Part shown: in pieces, positions 8,304-16,816 of the stretch
How the letters are laid out: the number at the start of each line of letters is the position of its first letter
How positions within the stretch are numbered: position 1 is the stretch's first letter
From: Kiritimatiellia bacterium
GTDB taxonomy: Bacteria; Verrucomicrobiota; Kiritimatiellia; RFP12; UBA1067
Assembly (NCBI GenBank): GCA_028686345.1
Contig: JAQUCE010000024.1
Coordinates: 1-55,930 of the forward strand
Length of the DNA stretch: 55,930 nt
Direction of reading: 5' to 3'
Position numbers and translations under genes: made by a program
Notes under the pieces: generated by a model
Database searches by the model: none
What the model was told of the DNA's origin: nothing
Seen by the model: only the letters and a program-made list of their open reading frames with translations

Positions 8304-9269
8304 TTACTCCTGTGTTTGGACGTTTTTCGTTACGATTGGCAGGGCGAAAAGCTCGCCCCCTTGCTCTGTCAGCTGTATCAGTTGTTGCTGTTCCAGCTTT
8401 TGCAGCGCGGCCATGATCCTCTCCTGCGGCAGGTTGAATTGCTGCGCAAGCTGCTTCAACGACGCCGGATGGCGGGAGACGAGCCTGAGCACAGCCGTTG
8501 GGCTGAAAGCTTGAACCCGGGCGGCGGCAGGGGGGGCTGGCACCTGGATCAGGGTGCCGAAGATAGCGCTAATTCGATCCATCAACTCCGGGGTGGCCTG
8601 CGTGACACAGGAGTCGGCAGGGGGGCGGCTGGCGCTGTTCAGATAGAGCGAGTCAGGTGCAAAGGTGCGGGCAATCGCGGCAATTTTCTCCATCTGCTCC
8701 ACGCGGTCGTTTAAACCAGGCACCATAAAGACCTCCAGATCAATCCTGCCTTGAAAGATCTCGCGGAATTGCTGATACCCTTGTATGATTGTTTCGAACT
8801 TCAGTGCTGGATTCGCGCGCGTGACAGCCTGAAAAGATGCCTGATCCCATGAGTGCAGCGAGAGTTTAACCACATCCGCCGCAAGTGCCTGCTGACGGAC
8901 ATCTGCCAGCGAGAAGAGCGAGCCGTTCGAGAGGAGCAACGATTTGAATGCGCTGTGATCGCGTATAAAGGTGAGAACCTCGCCAAAGTTTTTGTGGAGC
9001 GTGGGTTCGCCTGACCCGGCAAGCGTGATGTAGTCGGTTGCCGCGCCGCTCTTGAGCCAAACGGTCAGCTCATTGAGGATCTCTGCGATTGGCGGCTGGC
9101 TTTGCCGGGTAATTGTTGTTTGCGCTGTCTCACCGATTTGACAGAACAGGCAGTTGAAAGAGCAGGTTTTGGGCACAGCCAAGTCAACTCCCAGCGAAAG
9201 GCCGTAGCGGCGTGAGACCACCGGGCCGAAGAGATACTTGTAGCTGTTTTGAATGTCGTTTGTTTTCAT
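8304..9269 (-). CDS. Radical SAM protein (COG0731-like) with C-terminal winged helix
   Basis: The 321-residue product begins at the ATG at 9269 (MKTNDIQNSYKYLFGPVVSRRYG) with AGAGAG upstream. A longer frame to 9368 only translates a dispersed repeat. The radical SAM cluster motif is CSFNCLFC near residue 38-45 (CxxxCxxC), and LAGSGEPTLHKNF resembles the SAM-binding GGEP motif. The general fold is that of the COG0731 wybutosine-synthesis-like Fe-S oxidoreductases, whose bacterial members have no settled substrate. The last about 70 residues (VLRLVSRHPASLKQLAQQF) form a MarR/ArsR-like winged helix that could bind nucleic acid. I cannot name the reaction. Confidence 0.8.
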   Translation of the reverse strand: MKTNDIQNSYKYLFGPVVSRRYGLSLGVDLAVPKTCSFNCLFCQIGETAQTTITRQSQPPIAEILNELTVWLKSGAATDYITLAGSGEPTLHKNFGEVLTFIRDHSAFKSLLLSNGSLFSLADVRQQALAADVVKLSLHSWDQASFQAVTRANPALKFETIIQGYQQFREIFQGRIDLEVFMVPGLNDRVEQMEKIAAIARTFAPDSLYLNSASRPPADSCVTQATPELMDRISAIFGTLIQVPAPPAAARVQAFSPTAVLRLVSRHPASLKQLAQQFNLPQERIMAALQKLEQQQLIQLTEQGGELFALPIVTKNVQTQE

Positions 9270-9302
9270 TGTGTTCTCTCTTTGCCGTGCGCATCCGGTG
9301 TG

Positions 9303-9352
9303 GGAGGGGCTTCCAGCCCCTTGAAGGTAGCCGAGGGGCAGGATGCCCCTCC
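9303..9352. repeat. Inverted repeat GGAGGGGCTTCCAGCCCCTT
   Basis: GGAGGGGCTTCCAGCCCCTT is answered by GAGGGGCAGGATGCCCCTCC after a 10-bp spacer, giving a strong hairpin just upstream of the radical SAM gene. The stretch 9270-9970 contains no supported gene. It holds this hairpin, hexamer-rich sequence (GGGGTCGGGGTCGG near 9432 and CCGATTCCGACCCCGACTCC near 9476), and the repeats listed next. Confidence 0.6.
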
Positions 9353-9540
9353 CTCCATTGCCACTCACTCGGCTGGCGCGTCCCTACAGCTTCGATTCGC
9401 GTGTCACTATACTGTTGCTTGCCCATAACTCGGGGTCGGGGTCGGCATCGAAAAGCGTGCGAGGTTGACCCCAATTCCGATTCCGACCCCGACTCCGATG
9501 TAGCTGACCGCGGAGTTACCCAATCGTTTTTTCGGGGCGC

Positions 9541-9685
9541 GCCCCGCGGTCGACGATTAGGAACATGCGGGAAATCGTCAACCAGCATCGTCGCACATCA
9601 TCGTCAACCCATGCCGCTCATAGAGCGGCTACTACACCGAACGGCGAGGCTTGCAAGCCGGCGTGCGGTGAAACGCATGTGTGGT
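9541..9685. repeat. REP-like hairpin repeat, degenerate copy
   Basis: GTCGACGATTAGGAACATGC, then TCGTCAACCAGCATCGTCGC, followed by the hairpin GCCGCTCATAGAGCGGC and CTACTACACCGAACGGC. It has the same module types as the copy at 21706, in different order and with substitutions. Confidence 0.6.
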
Positions 9686-9832
9686 CGTCGCTCTGCCGGC
9701 GACACCGAGACAACAGGGCAAGATTCACTCTGGCTGAAAATGCAACCTTGCATCTCAAGGCATGCCTTTCACCCTGTAACTTGCGGCGGGCTTGCCTGTA
9801 ACTGATTAACATCACCAAGAACCACCGTTTTT

Positions 9833-9886
9833 TGATTAGGATTATGATTAGGAGGGATGCACATCCTAATCTCAATCCTAATCCCA
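9833..9886. repeat. Inverted hexamer repeat (GATTAGG/CCTAATC)
   Basis: Left arm GATTAGGATTATGATTAGGA and right arm TCCTAATCTCAATCCTAATC pair at 18 of 20 positions around a short loop. A second copy with a worn right arm lies at 31427-31485, and a left-arm fragment at 697. Confidence 0.7.
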
Positions 9887-9970
9887 ATCTTTGTCATGAA
9901 CTTTATCGCAAACTCTGTTGATCCTTTTCGTTCATTTATTTCCGACAAAGTTAACAACAAGGTTCGCCTG

Positions 9971-11758
9971 TCACTCGCCCACGCGCTCCGCCAGCTCTTC
10001 GATCTCGCTCCAGCGTTCAAAGAGCGTTTCCAGTTTGCACTCTGCCAGCGCCAGGCTCTTCGCCGAATCCTCCGCCAGGGCGGGGTCACGCTGGTAGATT
10101 GTCGGATCTGCAATGGTCTCCTGCAGCCGCGCGATTTCACCCTCGAGTTTGTCAATCTGCTGCGGGAGCTTTTCGCGCTCCTGCTTCTCCTTGTAGCTCA
10201 AGCGGTTTTGAACTTTGCGCGTTACCTGCTTAACCGTGGGAGCGCTGACCTTTTCCGGCGCTTCCACGGCGGGCCGCTGCTGCAGCCAGTCGGCATAGCC
10301 GCCCGGGTACTGCTCCACCTTGCCCGAGCCTGAGAGCACAAAGGTGCTGGTCACCACATTGTCAATGAAACTGCGGTCATGGCTGACAAGCAGCAGCGTC
10401 CCCTGGTAGTTCATCAACTGCTCCTCCAGCAACTCAAGGGTCTCGATATCCAGATCATTGGTGGGTTCATCCATAACCAGCAGGTTGCCCGGGCTGGTGA
10501 AGAGCTTGGCCAGTAACAGGCGCGCTTTTTCGCCGCCGGAAAGCGCGCTGACCTTGGTCTTGGCCCGTTCGGAGGAGAAAAGGAACTCCTCCAGATAGCC
10601 GAAAATATGTTTGCGCACGCCGTTAATCACAACTTCATCACGGTCTTCAGCGATATTCTGAACAATGGTTCGATCAAGATCAAGCTCATCGCGCAATTGA
10701 TCCAGAAACGCCAACCGCACCTTTGATCCATGTCGGACTTCACCGGAGGTTGGCGTTAGATGCCCGCACAGCAGGTTGATCAAGGTGGTTTTGCCGGTTC
10801 CATTAGCGCCTATAATGCCGATGCGCTCACCCCGGAGGATTTTAGCGGTGAAACCTTTGATCACCGGCTCCTGACCAGGCCAGGCATAGGAGAGGTTTTT
10901 GATCTTGATCACCTGATCACCTGAGTGATTGGCGGTGTTAATTGACAACTTGCTCACGCCCGATTGTGTGCGCCGGGCGCTGTACTCCTCGCGCATCACC
11001 TTCAACGCGGCCACGCGCCCTTCGTTGCGGGTGCGGCGGGCGCGAATGCCTTTGCGCAACCAAGCCTCCTCCTGCGCCAGCTTTTTGCCCTTGCGCTCCC
11101 ATAGTACTGCCTCGTCATCCAGCAGTTCCTGCTTGCGTTGCAGGAATGTCCGGTAATCGCAGTTCCAGCCCGCCAACTGACCCCGGTCCAGATCAAGCAC
11201 CTTGTTGGCAACACTCTGCAGAAAGGAGCGGTCATGAGTGACAAACAAGGTTGCGCAGCGGCTGCGTTGCAGAAATTTTTCCAGCCACTCAATTGTATCA
11301 ATATCAAGGTGGTTGGTGGGTTCATCCAGCAGTAGCAGATGGGGCTCGCTGGATAGCGCGCGCGCCAGCAGCACACGACGGCGCATGCCGCCGGAGAGTG
11401 AGTTGAACACATCCTCGCCCTCGACACCTAACTGGGACAGGAAGCGATCAGCCCCTGGGTGGTGGGCGCTTTCCTGCAGCTGACGGGTCTCTTGACTGAC
11501 AATTTCCGCAACTGTGCCAGGCATGTCGGAGGGCACGTCCTGTGAGAGCATCGCCACCCGTACCCCTGGTGAGCGGATGACCTCGCCGTAATCAGGTTCA
11601 ACTTCGCCGCTGAGAATTTTCAACAGGGTGGATTTCCCCTCCCCGTTGCGTCCCGTCACACAGGCGCGCTCGCCTGCCTCAATGTTCAGATTGACGTTAT
11701 CCAGTATCAGGGGACCGCCAAATTGGACCGAAATATTTTTTAATGTAATCAAAGCCAT
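9971..11758 (-). CDS. uup: ABC-F family ATPase, Uup type
   Basis: This 595-residue cytoplasmic protein has two ABC domains and no membrane segments, the hallmark of ABC-F proteins that act on ribosomes. Domain 1 has Walker A GRNGEGKST, signature LSGGMRRRVLLARAL and Walker B LLLLDEPTNHLDID. Domain 2 has GANGTGKTT, LSGGEKARLLLAKL and LLVMDEPTNDLDIE. The charged C-terminal coiled coil (about residues 500-590, YKEKQEREKLPQQIDKLE) is the feature that separates Uup from EttA and YheS. Length fits Uup (about 630). A sigma-70-like promoter lies so close to the ATG (see 11767-11795) that the transcript would be nearly leaderless, and no Shine-Dalgarno sequence is evident. The gene stands alone between repeats. 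Confidence 0.92.
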   Translation of the reverse strand: MALITLKNISVQFGGPLILDNVNLNIEAGERACVTGRNGEGKSTLLKILSGEVEPDYGEVIRSPGVRVAMLSQDVPSDMPGTVAEIVSQETRQLQESAHHPGADRFLSQLGVEGEDVFNSLSGGMRRRVLLARALSSEPHLLLLDEPTNHLDIDTIEWLEKFLQRSRCATLFVTHDRSFLQSVANKVLDLDRGQLAGWNCDYRTFLQRKQELLDDEAVLWERKGKKLAQEEAWLRKGIRARRTRNEGRVAALKVMREEYSARRTQSGVSKLSINTANHSGDQVIKIKNLSYAWPGQEPVIKGFTAKILRGERIGIIGANGTGKTTLINLLCGHLTPTSGEVRHGSKVRLAFLDQLRDELDLDRTIVQNIAEDRDEVVINGVRKHIFGYLEEFLFSSERAKTKVSALSGGEKARLLLAKLFTSPGNLLVMDEPTNDLDIETLELLEEQLMNYQGTLLLVSHDRSFIDNVVTSTFVLSGSGKVEQYPGGYADWLQQRPAVEAPEKVSAPTVKQVTRKVQNRLSYKEKQEREKLPQQIDKLEGEIARLQETIADPTIYQRDPALAEDSAKSLALAECKLETLFERWSEIEELAERVGE

Positions 11759-11766
11759 AACTCAGC

Positions 11767-11795
11767 ATTATAGCAGGTGACACGCACAGATTCAA
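11767..11795 (-). promoter_or_regulatory. Candidate sigma-70 promoter for the ABC-F gene
   Basis: On the minus strand, TTGAAT (11795-11790) and TATAAT (11772-11767) are separated by exactly 17 bp. A start 6-8 nt after the -10 box falls at about 11760, only 1-3 nt before the ATG at 11758, so the mRNA would be leaderless or nearly so. This is read from sequence only. Confidence 0.6.
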
Positions 11796-11961
11796 TGCTG
11801 GCTGAAAGTTTCATCGTCATTCTAATTGAATGGCTCAATTGAATCTAAAACGAACGACATAAGTACAGAAACAACAGGGTGAAACCTTAAGGCTTGCCTT
11901 TGACGAACAAACACTCGGTGCGCAATTGCTTCATCCTCCTTCGCCAAGGCTACGGCGGACA

Positions 11962-12185
11962 TGCTGGAAGCAACTCTACACCCCAGGGCGCGCTTTTCAC
12001 GAGCCTGTAGCAAAATGCCGCTCGTAGAGCGGCTACTACACCGAACCGCAACCCTTGCACTGCGCCGTGCAGCGCATGTGTAGTAGTCGCTCTACGTGCG
12101 ACATCGGTCGACGATGCTGTGCGACGATGTTGACCGACGCTTGGGAACATGCGTGGGCTCGTCCACCAGCATCGTCGCCGCTCTC
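11962..12185. repeat. REP-like composite hairpin repeat, long copy
   Basis: The copy contains GAAGCAACTCTACACCCCAG, the hairpin GCCGCTCGTAGAGCGGC, CTACTACACCGAACCGC, TGTAGTAGTCGCTCTACG, then GACGATGCTGTGCGACGATG and the right arm CTCGTCCACCAGCATCGTCG. Together with 11796-11961 it fills the gap between the ABC-F gene and hydE. No gene is supported there. Confidence 0.7.
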
Positions 12186-12234
12186 GCAAACCGACCTTCA
12201 AAATCCAAAATCCAAAATCTAAAATCCCTCTGTG

Positions 12235-13329
12235 CTATTGCCGGGCGGCGTAGTGCGGGGAGTCTCCGCGCTGGTTCCAGTTCACGGTTTCGCCAATTTT
12301 TTCAAGACGGCGAGCCAGACATAAGCGGCACTGCTCTGAATTCTCGTCAAGGCAGGGCTTATTCTCGTAGAGTTGGTAGTTGCGGCGATACTCGGTGTCG
12401 GTGATGTTTGGCATCACAACATTGGCCCCGGCGAGGATTCCCTGCTCGCGTCCGTCGTCTGCCAGTGCCTGTAGGGCAGTGGTGGCGGCGATGTTTACGT
12501 CGTGCAAGTAGAGGCGCGCAACGGAGATCATGTTCAGACCGATGCGCAGGTGGTCTGCGGCGTAATCGGGCGTAAACGCGATCTCCTGACCGAGGGGTGT
12601 GTCGTGATGGGGGATGTAGGGCCCCATGCCGATCATGTCAAGATCAAGCTCGTGGAAAAAAAGGATGTCGTTGGCAAGGTCACTGTAGGTCTGACCCGGC
12701 AGCCCGCTCATGACCCCGCTGCCAACTTGATAATCGTGCTTGCGCAGAAGCCGCAGGCAGTTCACACGTCGTTCAAAGTTGTGCCCAACAGGGTGAAGCT
12801 TGGCGTAGAGTGCCGGGTTCGAGGTTTCAATGCGCAACAGGTAGCGATGCGCCCCGGCGGCGCGCCAGCGCGCAAACGTTTCCTCGGATTGTTCGCCAAG
12901 GGAGAGCGTGATACCCAGCTTGCCAGCCGACATTTCCGTGATGCGATGCAGCAGTTTTTCAATAAAAGCTGTGTGTGCATCCGACTCAATTTCACCGGAC
13001 TGCAGCACCAGCGAACCGTACTCCATGTCGATGTTGCGTTTGACACCGCGCAGGATTGTTTCTTCTGCGAGCTGGAAACGCTCGACCTCGGTATTGCCTT
13101 TGCGGATACCGCAGTAAAAGCAATCCTTGGAGCAGACGTTGCCCATCTCGATGATACCGCGGAAGCTGACAACCTTGCCGGAATGGCGGAGTTTTACCTC
13201 GTAGGCAGCTGCGTGCAACCTCTGCAGGTCGGCAGGATCAGTTAATGACAATAGAGTGACGATCTCCTCGCGCGTGAGGGCGTGGCGTTCGGCTTGAGCT
13301 TGTTTAAGGATTTTTTCAAGCTGGGTCAT
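12235..13329 (-). CDS. hydE: [FeFe]-hydrogenase maturase, radical SAM HydE
   Basis: The 364-residue product has the length and motifs of HydE, the radical SAM enzyme that takes part in assembling the diiron subcluster of [FeFe] hydrogenases. The cluster motif is CSKDCFYC near residue 66 within RGIIEMGNVCSKDCFYCGIR. SLGEQSEETFARWRAAGAHR, YLLRIETSNP and GSGVMSGLPGQTYSDL are characteristic, as is the late ITDTEYRRNYQLYENKPC segment. The ATG overlaps the mnmA stop by 4 nt (ATGA), so the gene is translationally coupled behind mnmA. Neither hydF nor hydG is in the window, but the C-terminal part of an [FeFe] hydrogenase lies at 55130-55855. This supports anaerobic hydrogen metabolism. Confidence 0.9.
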   Translation of the reverse strand: MTQLEKILKQAQAERHALTREEIVTLLSLTDPADLQRLHAAAYEVKLRHSGKVVSFRGIIEMGNVCSKDCFYCGIRKGNTEVERFQLAEETILRGVKRNIDMEYGSLVLQSGEIESDAHTAFIEKLLHRITEMSAGKLGITLSLGEQSEETFARWRAAGAHRYLLRIETSNPALYAKLHPVGHNFERRVNCLRLLRKHDYQVGSGVMSGLPGQTYSDLANDILFFHELDLDMIGMGPYIPHHDTPLGQEIAFTPDYAADHLRIGLNMISVARLYLHDVNIAATTALQALADDGREQGILAGANVVMPNITDTEYRRNYQLYENKPCLDENSEQCRLCLARRLEKIGETVNWNQRGDSPHYAARQ

Positions 13330-14390
13330 TTGGCACTCCTGATAATGCCGCCGCCAAGGAGAACATCGCCCTGGAAAAAGACGGCGGATTGGCCTGGTGC
13401 GACACCGGCAATTCCTGAATCAAAACGCGCCTCATAGCGCCCTTCTCCCAGAGGGCGCAGGGCACCCTGGATTGGCTGTCCTGCTGATCGCACCTTGATC
13501 TGGATCTCCAAATCCGCCTCTGGAGGGGGGATCGAGATCCAGTTGCAGGAATCGGCTATCAGGGAGTGGCCAATGGTTTTTTCAACGGTTCCAACTACCA
13601 CTTGGTTCAGGCAGGCGTTGAGTTCGACAACATAGAGCGGGAGCGGGTTGGAGATACCAAGCCCTTTGCGCTGGCCAATGGTGTATTTCCAGAAGCCGGT
13701 GTGCTGGCCAAGCACCTTACCAAACTCGTCCACAATATTGCCGGGGCGGTCAGGTTCGCCGATCAGCTCGTCGCGGTCGCCGCTGTAGAAATCCTGGCTG
13801 TCCGGTTTTTCCGCGGCATCCAGATTGTTTTGTCTGGCGATGCAGCGCACCTCTTCCTTAGTGAGAGCACCCAGCGGGAAGAGATGACGCGCCAGTTGCT
13901 CCTGCGAGAGGCGGTAGAGGAAGTAGGATTGGTCTTTGAATGAGTCAACACCGCGCAGCAGGCGGAAACGCCCGTCCTGGGCGTCTGTGCGGGCGTAGTG
14001 GCCAGTGGCAAAACGATCAAAGTCGATTCCCGCTGCCGTGGCCATGGCTGGCAGAATGCCGAACTTCATCATGGCGTTGCAGCGCACACAGGGATTCGGG
14101 GTGCGGCCTGAGATATATTCGTCGCGGAAGTGGGAGACAACCAGATCGTCGTATTGCTCCGCGCAGTCGAAGGTGCGGTAGGGGATCTTGATGCGGTCGC
14201 AGAGCGCCTCTGCGGCAGCGACATCCTCATCTTCGCTGGAGCCGAAGCATGCATCGCGCCCGCCGCCGGCGTATTTGCCGGGGCGCCAGATTTTCATGGT
14301 CACACCTGTGACTTCATGTCCCTCATTTTTTAGGAGCAGCGCCGCGACTGAGGAATCGACACCGCCGCTGAGTCCGATTATTACTTTCAT
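13326..14390 (-). CDS. mnmA: tRNA 2-thiouridine synthase MnmA
   Basis: MnmA thiolates U34 in tRNAs for Lys, Glu and Gln. The start is the ATG at 14390 (MKVIIGLSGGVDSSVAALLL), giving 354 residues, normal for the family; a longer frame to 14591 has no homology. The PP-loop SGGVDSS is at residues 9-15, and the first catalytic cysteine region is GRTPNPCVRCNAMMKFG. One oddity: the second cysteine of the family, usually in a DSxGICF-like segment, is absent, and the segment reads KPDSQDFYSGD here. I have a recollection of Cys-less members of this kind in other phyla, but I cannot confirm it. YTIGQRKGLGI is intact. The stop overlaps the hydE start. A promoter candidate lies at 14405-14434. Confidence 0.9.
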   Translation of the reverse strand: MKVIIGLSGGVDSSVAALLLKNEGHEVTGVTMKIWRPGKYAGGGRDACFGSSEDEDVAAAEALCDRIKIPYRTFDCAEQYDDLVVSHFRDEYISGRTPNPCVRCNAMMKFGILPAMATAAGIDFDRFATGHYARTDAQDGRFRLLRGVDSFKDQSYFLYRLSQEQLARHLFPLGALTKEEVRCIARQNNLDAAEKPDSQDFYSGDRDELIGEPDRPGNIVDEFGKVLGQHTGFWKYTIGQRKGLGISNPLPLYVVELNACLNQVVVGTVEKTIGHSLIADSCNWISIPPPEADLEIQIKVRSAGQPIQGALRPLGEGRYEARFDSGIAGVAPGQSAVFFQGDVLLGGGIIRSAK

Positions 14391-14404
14391 AGTAGATGCG
14401 GCAC

Positions 14405-14434
14405 AGTATAGTGCGGGAGCAGCTGAAAACTCAA
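14405..14434 (-). promoter_or_regulatory. Candidate promoter for mnmA-hydE
   Basis: On the minus strand, TTGAGT (14434-14429), an 18-bp spacer and TATACT (14410-14405). The predicted start near 14398 leaves about 8 nt of leader before the ATG at 14390, again very short, as for the ABC-F gene. Confidence 0.45.
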
Positions 14435-14563
14435 GGGTTTTTTGGGGTTTAAAGCAAACATCCCGATTGACATACCACTCTGCCTTCGTTATAAAGCAAG
14501 GTGAGTAAAGGCGGTCAGCCGAGCGCGCGGCGCTCTGCGAAAAAACGATGGTTAACTCGAATG

Positions 14564-14670
14564 TCCGTTGAATCGGAGTCCGGGTCAGCAAGCAATGCTA
14601 CCGAGTCACCTGGTCACCAAGTCACCAGGTCAAAAAAAACAGTTAGCAGGCTGGACTGCGGAGCATCTGC
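14564..14670. repeat. Dispersed repeat with embedded octamer array (family H)
   Basis: GTCCGTTGAATCGGAGTCCG, AGCAATGCTACC, four octamers (ACCGAGTC, ACCTGGTC, ACCAAGTC, ACCAGGTC), AAAAAACAGTT and TGCGGAGCA. The same order occurs at 40033-40145 with different octamer variants (ACCGGGTC twice). The octamers are the reverse complement of those at 8256. Confidence 0.7.
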
Positions 14671-14716
14671 AGGAGATAAGCCGGAGGTCGGAGATCGTTT
14701 TTGTGCGCCCTTCGAC

Positions 14717-14762
14717 CCCGACCCCGATACCGACCCCGACCCCGATACCGACCCCGATTTAT
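14717..14762. repeat. Hexamer simple repeat (CCGACC/CCGATA)
   Basis: Alternating CCGACC, CCGATA and CCGACC hexamers form a short array that ends about 50 bp before the start of the glycosidase-like gene. Related hexamer runs occur near 9432-9500. Confidence 0.6.
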
Positions 14763-14814
14763 ATGTATTAAACTACGACCAAGTGATCAAGTTATAAGCA
14801 AGGAGCCCATAGAT

Positions 14815-16782
14815 ATGCGAATAGCCACACTTTGCGCCACTCTGATTCTTTGCGCTGCAAGCGCTCATGCTGAAACAGGAGTTCGCCCTTGGGGAGAGTG
14901 CTACCGCGTGATTCTCTGGTGCGGCGAACGCGCCGAGAAGAACCGCGACAATGCCGCTCTGGCCAAGGCTTGTCGCGAGCTGGGCGTCACCACCCTCATG
15001 ACCGGGCCTGAGGGTGATCCCACCCCATGGCTTGAAGCCGGCTTCGACTACTATGTCGAGAATATTGTCAATCGCGGCCTCTGTCTTAAGTGGAACTCAA
15101 AGGTGCGCAATTGGGATCAGTTCGTCACCGGCTGGTGTAAGCAGCGCGACCAACAGGCTTTTGAGCGCGAGTACTGCTTAGTCGACCCTCTCTGGCGTGA
15201 AAGCGCCGTCAAGCAGATGCGCCAATGCGGCACGCGCCACGCAGTCAACACCCCCATACTATACGACATACGCGACGAACTATCGGTCACAATCTCTGCC
15301 AATCCCTTTGACTACGATTTTTCACCAGCCAGCCTCACCGCCTTTCGCGTGTGGTTGCAGCGACGCTACGCTTCCCTCAGCCTCCTTAATCAGAGATGGC
15401 AGAGCTCCTATTCCGCATGGGACGCGATCCGTCCCTTCTCCACAGATGAGATCAAGGGGCGGCTGGCAGGGTGTATTGATGCCCAAGGGAAGCTCCCGGA
15501 TTGGCACGCCGTGCGCACCATGCGATATAGCCCCTCCGCTGTGCGGGCCGAGCCGGCTCGCTGGCACCTTGCCCCCTGGTGCGACTTTCGCACATTCATG
15601 GATGACTGCCTGGCTGAGACCCTGGGAGAGCTGCGCGCTGCCTCACACGCCGTAGACCCAGCCACGCCCGTCGGCATCGAAGGCACGCAGATGCCGAGTG
15701 CCTGGGGTGGCCACGACCTCTGGAAGCTGTCACGCGTGCTCGACTGGGTGGAGCCCTATGATATCACTGCGGCCCGCGCTGTCTTCGGCTCGTTCATGCG
15801 CGGCAAGCCGATACTTGCGACCTATGGCCAGCATGACCCGACGGATGTTTCGCGTCATCTCTGGCATCGCCTCTTGCAGGGCGACTGCGGCGCAATCCTC
15901 TGGTGGAGCGAGGATCTGCTCGAAGGCGCGGGTGATGCGATGCGCCTGAGCGCGAAGGGCCGCGCGTACGCGCCCCTGCTGCACGAGATGCAATCGCCGC
16001 TGGTCCGCCTGCTGCTGCGGGCGGAGCGCGTCACTGACCCCATTGCCATCCACTACTCGCAGAGCTCGATCCAGCTCGCCTGGCTTTTTGAGTCGTTTGA
16101 GGACGGTAACACCTGGCACCGTCGATTTTCCAGCTATGAGGCCGCGCATAACCGTCACGCCGCACTGAGGGCCGAGCTGTGGCGGCGGCTGCGCGAGGCG
16201 GGCTGGCTGCCGCAGTTTGTCGCCTATGCGGAAATTGAAGAGGGCGCACTTGAGAAACGCAGCTTCAACGCATGCTTTCTTCCTGACTCATATGCGCTCT
16301 CGGAGCGTGAGGTCGCGGCACTGCGCGCCTTTTCCGGACGCGCGGGCAACCATCTGCTCTACACCGGCGAGCCCGGTGTCTTTACCGAGAGCGGCACGCC
16401 GCGCGCGGCGGGCGTGTTCGCCCCGTGCACAGAGGATCTGGCGCAGCTTGTGGCACAGCTGCCGCCCCCCGCTGTCCGGATCGAGACACCTGGAACGGGA
16501 GTTTGCGTCACACGTTATCGAGCGGATAATGAAACACTCTTTGCGCTTGAGCAGCGCCAGCAGGGGCAGTCCAGCGAAGATGTCACAAAGAGTGCGCCTG
16601 CCGCTGGATCGCGTGAGGCGCAGCGTGTGACCTTTCTCTATAATGACCGCCGCCCCTTGTTGGATCTGCGCACCGGGCGCCAGGTTGGAAACAAGGGTTG
16701 TGCCGAAGTCGAGGTGCCTTACGAGCGACCCGCAATTCTGGGCTTTAAGTTACATGACCATATCAACCGCCCTTCGCTGTAA
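14815..16782 (+). CDS. Secreted GH-A/GH42-like glycosidase, family uncertain
   Basis: The ATG at 14815 is preceded by AAGGAG and starts the signal peptide MRIATLCATLILCAASAHA; an open frame reaching back to 14701 only translates hexamer repeats. The 655-residue product has the layout of a GH-A clan barrel similar to GH42 beta-galactosidases. LYDIRDELSVT puts a Glu near residue 155 as candidate acid/base, and VGIEGTQMP puts a Glu near 289 as candidate nucleophile. DYDFSPASLTAFRVWLQRRY is typical of GH42-like proteins of Lentisphaerae. The segment GAILWWSEDLLEG and a Rossmann-like C-terminal half (ALSEREVAALRAFSGRAGN) resemble the trimerisation domain. The substrate is unknown. GC content looks higher than in its neighbours. 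It ends 34 bp before rlmM on the same strand. Confidence 0.65.
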   Translation: MRIATLCATLILCAASAHAETGVRPWGECYRVILWCGERAEKNRDNAALAKACRELGVTTLMTGPEGDPTPWLEAGFDYYVENIVNRGLCLKWNSKVRNWDQFVTGWCKQRDQQAFEREYCLVDPLWRESAVKQMRQCGTRHAVNTPILYDIRDELSVTISANPFDYDFSPASLTAFRVWLQRRYASLSLLNQRWQSSYSAWDAIRPFSTDEIKGRLAGCIDAQGKLPDWHAVRTMRYSPSAVRAEPARWHLAPWCDFRTFMDDCLAETLGELRAASHAVDPATPVGIEGTQMPSAWGGHDLWKLSRVLDWVEPYDITAARAVFGSFMRGKPILATYGQHDPTDVSRHLWHRLLQGDCGAILWWSEDLLEGAGDAMRLSAKGRAYAPLLHEMQSPLVRLLLRAERVTDPIAIHYSQSSIQLAWLFESFEDGNTWHRRFSSYEAAHNRHAALRAELWRRLREAGWLPQFVAYAEIEEGALEKRSFNACFLPDSYALSEREVAALRAFSGRAGNHLLYTGEPGVFTESGTPRAAGVFAPCTEDLAQLVAQLPPPAVRIETPGTGVCVTRYRADNETLFALEQRQQGQSSEDVTKSAPAAGSREAQRVTFLYNDRRPLLDLRTGRQVGNKGCAEVEVPYERPAILGFKLHDHINRPSL

Positions 16783-16816
16783 TATTAAAAAAAAAGACGT
16801 GAAGAATCCAAAATCT

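Noticed and set aside
12502..13245. 247-codon frame antisense to hydE, and similar long frames antisense to the sulfatase (30259-31080) and the split repeat protein (18958-19677)
   Set aside because: Mirror frames of GC-rich real genes without ribosome sites or recognisable motifs.
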